Shown here piece by piece: positions 1 through 5,821 of a stretch of 5,821 nt of DNA (its first letter is position 1; every line of letters starts with the position of its first letter). Under the pieces are notes generated by a model that did not search any database, was not told the origin of the DNA, and saw only the letters and a list, made by a program, of their open reading frames with translations. The stretch comes from Flavobacteriales bacterium UBA5871. Lineage in GTDB: Bacteria; Bacteroidota; Bacteroidia; Flavobacteriales_D; Crocinitomicaceae. The position numbers and the translations under genes were made by a program. The stretch spans positions 1 to 5,821 of the forward strand of contig DJFN01000026.1 in NCBI GenBank assembly GCA_002432085.1. Direction: 5' to 3'.

Positions 1-1650
1 CTGGCGCGAATCGTGCAGGAACGGGGTCTGACCAAAACCCGGCTTGGAAACATTGCCATCACCTGCGCCGCCGCCGACGATATCACGGCCTGGTGTATCC
101 TGGCTGCTGTAATTGCGATCGTAAAAGCGGGATCCGTTCTCAGCGCTTTTTACATCATTTTCATCGCTATCATCTACGTGCTGCTCATGCTGAAAGTCGT
201 GGCGCCCTTCCTGAAGCGTTTCGGTGAAAAATATTCCAACAAGGAAAGCCTGAGCAAGCCTGTCGTGGCCATCTTTTTCATTACGCTGCTCCTGTCTTCT
301 TACGTAACGGAAGTAATCGGAATCCATGCGCTGTTCGGAGCGTTCATGGCCGGCGTGATCATGCCCGCAAACCTGAATTTCCGCTCCATTTTTATCGAAA
401 AGCTCGAAGATGTCGCACTCGTTCTGCTGCTGCCGCTGTTCTTTGTCTTTACGGGATTGCGTACACAGATCGGTTTGCTCAACGACTGGTATTTATGGGG
501 AATCACCGGAATCATCGTAGCGGTAGCCGTGACAGGTAAATTTTTCGGATCGGCACTGGCTGCGCGTTTTGTCGGGCAATCCTGGCGGGATAGTCTCATC
601 ATCGGTGCGCTGATGAATACCCGCGGACTGATGGAACTGGTGGTGTTGAACATCGGCTACGATCTTGGCGTGCTCTCCGATGAGATCTTCGCGATGTTGG
701 TACTGATGGCGCTGATCACCACGTTTATGACGGGACCATTGCTCGATCTTATCAACCGTTTCCTGCCCGAAAGAGATTTCCGGAAAGAAGAGATCTCGCA
801 AATCAACGCAACAAAATATGCGATCCTCGTGGCTTTCGGGAGTCCCGAGCGCGGACGAACACTGCTGCGACTGGCCAATAGCCTGACACGCAAAACGCTC
901 GACAATACCAGCGTCACTGCGCTTCACGTTTCTTCCAGCAACGACCTCAATCAATACAATGCGGAAGAATACGAGCGCGACAGCTTCCGTCCGATCAAGC
1001 TCGAAGCCAAGCGGCTTGCCATGCCTGTGGTGACGCTTTTCAAACCAACGGTCGATATCAACAAGGAAATCACCGATACGGCCAACAACGGTCATTTCGA
1101 CCTGCTGATGATCGGGATCGGCCGTTCGGTATTCGAAGGATCGCTGCTCGGTCGTGTCCTTGGCTTCACTACGCGACTCATCAATCCGGAACGTCTCTAT
1201 GATACGATTACCGGAAAAGAGCCGCTGTTCGAAAACACCACGTTCGACGACCGTACGCGTCAGCTCATTAAAGGCTCGCGCGTTCCGATCGGCATTGTGA
1301 TCGACAAGGATTTCGAAAAGGTCGAAAACGTCTTCGTTCCGATCTTCTCCATCCACGACAGCTTCCTGCTGGTCTATGCTCAGAAGCTCATTCACCACAG
1401 CGGATCGCGGGTGATCATCATGGACAGCGCCGGAATCATCCGTCAGCATCCGGAGCTCAAGGAAAATATCCGTGCGATCGAGCAGGTGGCGCCGAACCAC
1501 ATTGTGCTGTACAACGAACGCAAGCTGGAGAAGGAATTCATGCAACAGCAGGATTTAATGCTCATCAGTCACGAAAGCTGGAAAAAAGCCGTGGAAACCC
1601 AAAGCATCTGGCTAACGAACACGCCTTCGGTGTTGATTCTGAAGCCGTAA
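1..1650 (+). CDS. CPA2-type cation:proton antiporter with C-terminal Usp-like region (5' truncated)
   Basis: This is the C-terminal 549 residues of an inner-membrane Na+(K+)/H+ antiporter of the CPA2 family. The reading frame is open at base 1, so the start and roughly the first third of the transporter lie outside; the GTG at 13 is an internal valine codon. The fragment opens with the family's conserved segment, including an Asp-Asp pair (bases 76-81, in AADDITAW), which in CPA2 proteins such as NapA forms the ion-binding site. Several hydrophobic helices follow to about base 750, including the conserved NTRGLMELV segment near 617-643. From about base 805 the protein is soluble and resembles two tandem universal-stress-protein domains; a GIGRSVFEGSLLGRVLG stretch recalls the nucleotide-binding glycine loop of UspA, but I cannot show that it binds ATP. 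Such tails are common on Bacteroidota antiporters and are presumably regulatory. The transported cation is not determinable here. The stop is one base from the convergent ABC-F stop. Confidence 0.9.
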   Translation: MARIVQERGLTKTRLGNIAITCAAADDITAWCILAAVIAIVKAGSVLSAFYIIFIAIIYVLLMLKVVAPFLKRFGEKYSNKESLSKPVVAIFFITLLLSSYVTEVIGIHALFGAFMAGVIMPANLNFRSIFIEKLEDVALVLLLPLFFVFTGLRTQIGLLNDWYLWGITGIIVAVAVTGKFFGSALAARFVGQSWRDSLIIGALMNTRGLMELVVLNIGYDLGVLSDEIFAMLVLMALITTFMTGPLLDLINRFLPERDFRKEEISQINATKYAILVAFGSPERGRTLLRLANSLTRKTLDNTSVTALHVSSSNDLNQYNAEEYERDSFRPIKLEAKRLAMPVVTLFKPTVDINKEITDTANNGHFDLLMIGIGRSVFEGSLLGRVLGFTTRLINPERLYDTITGKEPLFENTTFDDRTRQLIKGSRVPIGIVIDKDFEKVENVFVPIFSIHDSFLLVYAQKLIHHSGSRVIIMDSAGIIRQHPELKENIRAIEQVAPNHIVLYNERKLEKEFMQQQDLMLISHESWKKAVETQSIWLTNTPSVLILKP

Positions 1651-1651
1651 A

Positions 1652-3238
1652 TCAAAGTAGAATTAGCCGTTCGATATTGATCTGTTCCAGGAATGTTTCG
1701 TCATGTGATATCGCAACGAGCGTTCCGTTGTAAGCATTGATAGCTTCGGTCAAAAATGCCACGTTTTGCAGGTCGAGATTGTTTGTTGGTTCGTCGAGAA
1801 TGATCATATCCGGCGCCTGGTCACTGATGGTCAGACAACAAAGCATCAGGCGCATGCGTTCTCCGCCGCTTAGCACGCTGCAAGGCTTGTTCCAGTCGTC
1901 TTTGCCAAACAGAAAACGGCTGAGTCTTATTTTGATCTCATGTTCCTGCAATGACGAGCTGTTGAATAACAGGGCTTGTTCGTATATGCTGAGCGCATTA
2001 TCGATCAGCGAATAATCCTGATCGATATAAATGGATTTGATCCCGGCTCTGTATACACGACCGTTCTGTGGTTCCAGAACACCTGTTATCAGCTTTAGCA
2101 AGGTTGTTTTCCCCGATCCGTTTATTCCTTTGATCGCTATACGCTCACGGCTTGTGATCTGAAAGCTGAGCGGTTCTTTCCAAAGAAGCGCTGTCTCGTA
2201 GTTGAAGTTCATACCTGTAGCCGAAAACAGCAGTTTCCCCTTGTGCAAGCCGGAATTATCGAGCTTGAATTTTATCTGGTCGATATCGGGCAGGGTAGAA
2301 CGCAATTCCTGCAGCTCAAGTGAAAGTGCGCCGATTTTTTCAGCGTGAACACTCTTTAATCTGGATGTGCTGTTTTCAGCAGTGTTTCGCAACGTGTTCA
2401 TCATAATTTTGGCAACACCCGCTTTTTCCTGCTTCTTCTTTCCGCGACCATCCAGTTTTTGTTGCCGCTCAGCCGTTTCCCGTTCTTTCTCGCGTGCCTT
2501 TCTGAAAGCCTTTTCCCTGTTCTGAATATCCTGCTTCAAGGCATTTTGTTCGGTTCGCTTTTGTTCGAGGTAAAACGCATAATTGCCTCCATAAACCCTG
2601 ATGCCCTGTTTGCTCAGCTCACAGATCCTGTTCATGAGATTCAGCAGTTTTCTGTCGTGACTTACAACGATCAGTGTGCTTTTGGTTGTTTCAATAAAAT
2701 CGTACAAAAGCTGTCTGCCGGCGCCGTCCAGATGATTGCTGGGTTCGTCTAAAAGCACCAGCTGCGGTTGATGGATAGAAATGCCGGCAAGGAAAACCCT
2801 GGTTTTTTGTCCGCCGCTTAGTAGCTCCATTTTTTTAGACAGATCGAGATCGTCGAGCTGCCAGTGTTGCAGCGCTTCGTTACAACGTTCTTCGATTGTC
2901 CAATCATCATTCAGCAACGCGTAATTTTCTTCCGTGACTTTGCCTTTCAGGATTTCATTTAATGCATAAAGCTTGCCCTCAATCTTCAGCGCCTGTGCAA
3001 TAGTCAGATCATCGTATTGTCCGAAATGCTGTGGAATAGAATAAGGTTCGGCGCCAACGCTGTAATGTCCTTTCGAAGCGTGAAGCTCGCCGGCTATCAG
3101 CTTAAGCAATGTCGATTTCCCGACGCCATTGTTGCCGGTTAATGCTGTTTTATCGTGATTATTTACCTGGAAATTCAGGTTGTCGAAAAGTAAATCCCCG
3201 CCGGGATGTGTATAGGAGATGTCTTGTAAAGTCAACAT
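1652..3238 (-). CDS. ABC-F family ATPase, ribosome-associated type
   Basis: This complete 528-residue protein has two ABC ATPase domains and no membrane segments, which defines ABC-F (soluble ATPases that act on the ribosomal E site, as translation factors or as antibiotic protection proteins). Domain 1 has Walker A at 35-42 (GNNGVGKS), signature LSGGQ at 140-144, Walker B at 160-165 with catalytic Glu165, and switch His194. Domain 2 has Walker A at 371-378 (GINGSGKT), signature LSGGE at 456-460, Walker B with Glu483, and His512. Both sites look catalytically intact. Residues about 225-330 form a long, highly charged, Lys/Glu/Gln-rich linker, the region that reaches toward the peptidyl-transferase centre in this family. 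There is no long EttA-like arm between Walker A and signature of domain 1. I cannot tell a housekeeping factor from a resistance protein by eye. The start at 3238 is the first codon of the conserved LTLQDISYTH strand, with GAGAG a few bases upstream. Sampled lines are more AT-rich than flanking genes. Confidence 0.93.
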   Translation of the reverse strand: MLTLQDISYTHPGGDLLFDNLNFQVNNHDKTALTGNNGVGKSTLLKLIAGELHASKGHYSVGAEPYSIPQHFGQYDDLTIAQALKIEGKLYALNEILKGKVTEENYALLNDDWTIEERCNEALQHWQLDDLDLSKKMELLSGGQKTRVFLAGISIHQPQLVLLDEPSNHLDGAGRQLLYDFIETTKSTLIVVSHDRKLLNLMNRICELSKQGIRVYGGNYAFYLEQKRTEQNALKQDIQNREKAFRKAREKERETAERQQKLDGRGKKKQEKAGVAKIMMNTLRNTAENSTSRLKSVHAEKIGALSLELQELRSTLPDIDQIKFKLDNSGLHKGKLLFSATGMNFNYETALLWKEPLSFQITSRERIAIKGINGSGKTTLLKLITGVLEPQNGRVYRAGIKSIYIDQDYSLIDNALSIYEQALLFNSSSLQEHEIKIRLSRFLFGKDDWNKPCSVLSGGERMRLMLCCLTISDQAPDMIILDEPTNNLDLQNVAFLTEAINAYNGTLVAISHDETFLEQINIERLILL

Positions 3239-3256
3239 ATTTCTCTCGTTAAGATG

Positions 3257-3305
3257 AACAATGCAACCGCTGTTTCGCGATTGTTTTCTTTGTTGTCGAA
3301 AGAAA
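3257..3305 (-). promoter_or_regulatory. Leader of the ABC-F gene with two adjacent inverted repeats
   Basis: Between the predicted promoter and the ABC-F start there are about 100 untranslated bases. In the transcript direction, a 7-bp inverted repeat (TTTCTTT/AAAGAAA, 7-nt loop; 3285-3305) is followed by a second repeat with 6-bp outer arms (AACAAT/ATTGTT; 3257-3262 and 3280-3285) that can add an inner CGC/GCG pairing. The second one ends about 18 bases before the start codon, close to the presumed ribosome-binding region. The stems are A-U rich and weak, so they may be incidental. Known resistance ABC-F genes are often controlled by attenuation in such leaders, so a regulatory role is plausible but unproven. 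Confidence 0.3.
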
Positions 3306-3344
3306 TAGGATTTTACATGAACGTGCGATTTGGATTCGTCTGCT

Positions 3345-3379
3345 CAAATCTACGGCTTTTTGCCCGTTTGATCACAAAA
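3345..3379 (-). promoter_or_regulatory. Bacteroidota-type promoter for the ABC-F gene
   Basis: Read on the minus strand, TAGATTTG (3345-3352) matches the Bacteroidota -7 consensus TAnnTTTG at every fixed position. Upstream, TTTTG (3375-3379) provides a -33 TTTG element after a 22-base spacer, at the long end of the accepted range. Transcription would begin around 3335-3340 and leave a leader of about 100 nt before the ABC-F start at 3238. The element begins just after the stop of the upstream YjbR-like gene, so the ABC-F gene can be expressed on its own. Confidence 0.55.
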
Positions 3380-3401
3380 GCCTTGTCTACATATTCGTTT
3401 C

Positions 3402-3737
3402 TTAGGAGACCAATGCTGCCAGTTTCTTCGGCGCGACGTTGCAATACGACGTTTTCAGAATGTCCTGAACGAATTCGCTATCGACTTTATCCAGCAGCAT
3501 GATCGTCCAGCCCTGCTTGCCCCATTTATTCGGAACGGGATAGCAGGCCGTCGTATCCCAGGCGCAATAAACGGATTGCTGGACCTCCGTCAGCTTTACT
3601 ACAGCCGTTCTTGCGGGTTCATCCATCGTTGCAAAGATCTTTTTCCCCTGCACCCGAAACGATGTTTTCTCGAAATGCGGCGCTTCCGAGGCTTCCGGAA
3701 AAGCCATCGCAATAGAACGAAATTCGCTGGTTGTCAT
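3402..3737 (-). CDS. MmcQ/YjbR family protein
   Basis: This small protein of 111 residues belongs to the MmcQ/YjbR family (CyaY-like fold), whose members are often annotated as DNA-binding although their biochemical role is poorly defined. Visible hallmarks are the N-terminal helix ending in FPEASEAPHFEKTSF (residues 13-27), a basic strand with GKKIFATM (31-38), and the conserved C-terminal block with NKWGKQGWT (70-78) followed by a helix and a PKKL segment (103-106). The length is normal for the family. An in-frame ATG 19 codons upstream (base 3794) exists, but I prefer 3737 because the extra residues (MFLFPPAREIVYIYEK...) are not part of the family and the domain begins exactly at MTTSEF. 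A GAGAAAG stretch lies a few bases upstream of 3737. TACATTTA at 3754-3761 resembles a -7 element but lacks a convincing -33 partner. No signal peptide or membrane segment is visible, so it should be cytoplasmic. Confidence 0.85.
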   Translation of the reverse strand: MTTSEFRSIAMAFPEASEAPHFEKTSFRVQGKKIFATMDEPARTAVVKLTEVQQSVYCAWDTTACYPVPNKWGKQGWTIMLLDKVDSEFVQDILKTSYCNVAPKKLAALVS

Positions 3738-3868
3738 TGTGCTTGCTTTCTCGTAAATGTAAACTATTTCCCGCGCTGGAGGGAAGAGAAACACCTGCTT
3801 TCGAAGACCAGGCGTTAGCGCCGGGAAAAAGGGGAGGAAATTAAGAGGGACTTTCTTTTGGTTGAGAG

Positions 3869-3911
3869 AACAAACAAGCCCCGATCCCGATAGCTATCGG
3901 GATCGGGGCTT
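3869..3911 (-). terminator. Probable intrinsic terminator of the receptor/HMA operon
   Basis: Four bases after the stop codon of the HMA gene, the minus strand carries an 18-bp perfect GC-rich stem (palindrome 3876-3911) followed by a T-rich stretch (GTTTGTT). Position, orientation and stem strength fit a terminator for the receptor/HMA transcript. The T-tract is interrupted by G, so termination may rely mainly on the strong stem. There is no + strand gene on the other side for it to serve. Confidence 0.65.
3876..3911. repeat. Perfect 36-bp palindrome with tandem CCCGAT hexamers in each arm
   Basis: Bases 3876-3893 are the exact reverse complement of 3894-3911, with no spacer; the centre is TAG|CTA. 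Each arm contains two consecutive CCCGAT copies (3880-3885 and 3886-3891) and their mirror. I remember the GATAGCTATCGGGA core as frequent between genes in Bacteroidota genomes, which would make this a member of a dispersed REP-like family that often doubles as a terminator. That recollection cannot be tested from one window. Confidence 0.8.
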
Positions 3912-3915
3912 CCCT

Positions 3916-4257
3916 TTAATGTTTCATCCCATCCGGCTTACAGCACGCGGGCAGCTTATCCACCGCTGCCTGTTCGGCTTTCTGGTCGTCGGCGTCGTAG
4001 CCGATATCGTTAATAGCCTTGCGCAGCTTCGCTACGTCGGTCTTTTTCGAATTGTATTTGATGGTAACTTGTTTTGTCGCCACATCCAGTTCCGCGAAAA
4101 CCACGCCTTTGGTGTAATTCAGCGTTTCCTCGATGCGTTCCTTACACTGGCCGCATTCGGCGCTGGTATGGATTACAACGGTTTTCGTTTTGGACTCCTG
4201 TGCCCATGAAGTTCCGAAGAACGCCAGCAGACAGATAAGAATGAGTGATGCTTTCAT
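3916..4257 (-). CDS. Secreted heavy-metal-associated (HMA) domain protein
   Basis: The 113-residue product starts with a clear signal peptide (hydrophobic core about residues 4-16, predicted cut near ALA-type site WAQ at 18-20), so it should be periplasmic. Residues about 25-90 form an HMA ferredoxin-like fold: the metal-binding loop TSAECGQCKERIE supplies Cys35 and Cys38 (CxxC), followed by the expected helix, the VTIKYN strand and the KAINDIGYDAD end. HMA domains bind soft metals such as Cu+, Zn2+, Hg2+ or Cd2+ and pass them to partners. An extra Cys105-Cys106 pair sits in a short tail that ends with Met111 and His113, a plausible second metal site. The gene lies 23 bases after the TonB receptor stop on the same strand and probably shares its transcript, suggesting that it carries or buffers metal in the periplasm for that receptor system. 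The start ATG has no Shine-Dalgarno sequence but an A-rich leader, usual for Bacteroidota. Confidence 0.88.
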   Translation of the reverse strand: MKASLILICLLAFFGTSWAQESKTKTVVIHTSAECGQCKERIEETLNYTKGVVFAELDVATKQVTIKYNSKKTDVAKLRKAINDIGYDADDQKAEQAAVDKLPACCKPDGMKH

Positions 4258-4280
4258 GATATGACTGTTTTTTTTAAATG

Positions 4281-5821
4281 TTATTGTTCTCCTTCGTGTC
4301 CCTCGTGCTCGTCCTTTTTCTTCGGACGCTCGATCTCGTACCGGAAACCTGCATAAATAACCGTGCCTAAAACCGGTCCCCAGGTGCGCGTCGCGTCAAA
4401 AGCCGCATTGTAAGGATCTTCCGCACTGATGATCGGGTTCGATTGCGTGAAATTCGCCAGGTTTTCACCGCCGATATACACATCAAATTTACGGAAATGA
4501 TGCGTTACCTGGGCCAGCACCTGTGGAACAGGGCCACCTGTCTGATCGTGTGCATGTGATCCGTCAGGATAAGTCACGTCGTGCAGACGCACTTTTCCGT
4601 AAACAGAAAGCGTTGCGTCGATTTCCCAGCGCTTGTTCCGCGATGCATAAGCGATGTTGAACAAGCCGCGGTGTTTCGGAACCATGACCTGTTGCTGCAA
4701 TTCGCCGTTGTAGCGTGCCATTACCTGCAGGTATTTATAGGCGAAGCGCAGCGTGATCGGCTTCCACGGCGAAAAGGAAAATTCCGTCTGGAAGGTGTTA
4801 CTGAACGAAGCGCGGTCCTGGAACGAAAAGAAAAACGTATCCGTGGCCATTTCGCGGTCGATCACCAATTGTCGCTCGAAGCGAGCGTGGTAGAAATCGG
4901 CAGTGAAGCTCGATTCGCGGTTGAACAAACGCATGCGGCGCACAAGCGAAATTCCCGAGTTCCAGACGATTTCCTGCTTGATCTCCGTCGGCAGAACCCA
5001 CGCTTTCGAAGTCGCCAGCAAAGAGCTGTTGTCGATGATCACGTTCGGCAAACGCCACGCTTTCCCGGTCGTCAGGCGAATATCGGTGAACTCGTCAGCG
5101 ATGAATTTCAGGTGTAAACGCGGTGAGAACTGCGCACCGAAATCGGTCTGGTAATCGTAGCGTGCACCGGCAACGGCCGTTAAACGTGTTCCGGTATAGG
5201 TATACTCGGCAAACACACCCGGCGTGATCGTCGGACGCTTCAGCTCGGTCGAATCGAGACGCTGGGTCAGATCCTGCGCCACGCCCGACAAACCGAGCTT
5301 GATCTTGTGCGTGGTCGATCCGATAATACCATCGTAGATCGCGTTCACATACCCGCGGTATTCGGTTCCGGAGAAATTGCGCGGTCCGAAATTGCCGTTC
5401 AGCTCGTGCATTTTCGCCTGGTAAACCACTCCAATACTTTGGTAAGGCTTTTTCGGGAAGAGGAAACCGGTTTTGGCGAAAAAGTCGACGTGCTTGTTAT
5501 TCGTAAATGCGCCGTAACGGTTCACGCGATCGCTCAGCTGTCCGCCCGAACGTTCGTCGTAATAGGCATTCACGCCGAAACGCGTTTCGAAACGATCACC
5601 GGTGTATTCCCAGCGGTTCATGAACGAAGCGGTCTTGCTCAGTGGCAGATCGCGGAAGCTGTCGTTGTTGCGGTCGATCTCCTGCTGCATGGCCGAAACG
5701 TGGGCAAATGTTCCCGTGCTCCAGCGCTTGCCGATCAGCTGTCCGCCGTGAACGTTCAGCTCGGCGCGTCCGAAAATATTGCCGTAGCCGTTCACGTACA
5801 AACGCTGCATGGTCGACGGCT
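4281..5821 (-). CDS. TonB-dependent outer-membrane receptor, C-terminal barrel (5' truncated)
   Basis: This is the C-terminal 512 residues of a TonB-dependent receptor; the frame runs off the right edge, so the ATG at 5810 is internal (codons for Pro-Ser-Thr precede it) and the signal peptide, any N-terminal domain and most of the plug are outside. What is visible is a beta-barrel: alternating aromatic/polar strands such as YRGYVNAIYDGIIG and TLRFAYKYLQVMARY, the conserved GENLANFTQ box about 65 residues from the end, and the terminal strand with GTVIYAGFRYEI. The closing block with NPIISAEDPYNAAFD and WGPVLG is typical of a Bacteroidota receptor group I associate with metal loci. After the last strand there is an unusual charged tail of 13 residues (KKKDEHEGHEGEQ) rich in Glu, Asp and His. 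The protein would import a TonB-dependent ligand across the outer membrane; the HMA gene downstream points to a metal or metal complex, which is inference. Confidence 0.9.
   Translation of the reverse strand, partial: PSTMQRLYVNGYGNIFGRAELNVHGGQLIGKRWSTGTFAHVSAMQQEIDRNNDSFRDLPLSKTASFMNRWEYTGDRFETRFGVNAYYDERSGGQLSDRVNRYGAFTNNKHVDFFAKTGFLFPKKPYQSIGVVYQAKMHELNGNFGPRNFSGTEYRGYVNAIYDGIIGSTTHKIKLGLSGVAQDLTQRLDSTELKRPTITPGVFAEYTYTGTRLTAVAGARYDYQTDFGAQFSPRLHLKFIADEFTDIRLTTGKAWRLPNVIIDNSSLLATSKAWVLPTEIKQEIVWNSGISLVRRMRLFNRESSFTADFYHARFERQLVIDREMATDTFFFSFQDRASFSNTFQTEFSFSPWKPITLRFAYKYLQVMARYNGELQQQVMVPKHRGLFNIAYASRNKRWEIDATLSVYGKVRLHDVTYPDGSHAHDQTGGPVPQVLAQVTHHFRKFDVYIGGENLANFTQSNPIISAEDPYNAAFDATRTWGPVLGTVIYAGFRYEIERPKKKDEHEGHEGEQ

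Noticed and set aside
13..15. GTG at the left edge as start of the antiporter
   Set aside because: The frame is open to base 1, and the sequence there is already in the middle of the conserved transporter domain.
493..1545. Long open frame of 350 codons on the minus strand inside the antiporter gene
   Set aside because: It lies wholly antisense to a well-recognised family protein, has Asp/Arg/His-heavy composition typical of a shadow frame, and shows no recognisable domain.
3239..3502. Possible small plus-strand gene (82 codons) upstream of the ABC-F gene
   Set aside because: It runs through the ABC-F leader and into the antisense of the YjbR-like gene, has no recognisable domain, and lacks a promoter or ribosome-binding site of its own.
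3738..3794. Extended N-terminus for the YjbR-like protein starting at 3794
   Set aside because: The additional 19 residues are not part of the family domain, and the ATG at 3737 begins exactly at the domain.
3811..3822. Short GGCG-TTAG-CGCC hairpin upstream of the YjbR-like gene
   Set aside because: Only 4 bp of stem with an A-G mismatch beyond it; too weak to call a terminator or operator.
3862..4209. Open frame of 115 codons on the plus strand over the HMA gene
   Set aside because: Its start lies just before the palindrome, which it would translate through, and the rest is antisense to the clear signal peptide and CxxC domain of the HMA protein.
4581..5117. Open frame of 178 codons on the plus strand inside the receptor gene
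   Set aside because: Antisense to conserved barrel sequence; composition looks like a shadow of GC-rich codons and no family is recognisable.

Overview
The window looks like chromosomal DNA of a Bacteroidota member, most likely a Cytophagales, Chitinophagales or Sphingobacteriales-type organism; this is inference from gene content and signals, not a database match. The support is a Bacteroidota-style TonB-dependent receptor followed by a small secreted heavy-metal-associated (HMA) protein, a clear TAnnTTTG-type -7 promoter element, starts with weak or absent Shine-Dalgarno sequences, and a perfect GATAGCTATC-centred palindrome of a kind I remember as frequent in Bacteroidota intergenic regions.

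Layout from left to right. Positions 1-1650 (+) hold the C-terminal part of a CPA2-type cation:proton antiporter, cut by the left edge, with a cytoplasmic universal-stress-like tail. It converges, with a single base between stop codons, on a complete ABC-F ATPase gene (1652-3238, -). Upstream of the ABC-F gene lies a leader of about 100 nt with small inverted repeats and a good Bacteroidota promoter (3345-3379). Next come a small MmcQ/YjbR-family gene (3402-3737, -), a 178-base gap with a perfect 36-bp palindrome (3876-3911), the secreted HMA protein (3916-4257, -), and a TonB-dependent receptor (4281 to the right edge, -) whose N-terminal portion lies outside the window.

Functionally there are three units. 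The receptor and HMA gene are 23 bases apart on the same strand and probably form a metal-handling operon closed by the palindrome acting as terminator. The YjbR-like gene and the ABC-F gene follow on the same strand; the ABC-F gene has its own promoter and may be controlled through its leader, as is known for some ribosome-associated ABC-F factors. The antiporter belongs to a separate transcription unit coming from the left. The ABC-F gene is visibly more AT-rich than the antiporter and receptor genes in the lines I counted, so it may have a separate history.

I see no RNA genes, CRISPR array, insertion sequence or phage genes. Most of the window is ordinary housekeeping or transport content. 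The items most worth a second look are the palindrome, the receptor/HMA pair with its acidic-histidine tail, and the ABC-F leader.
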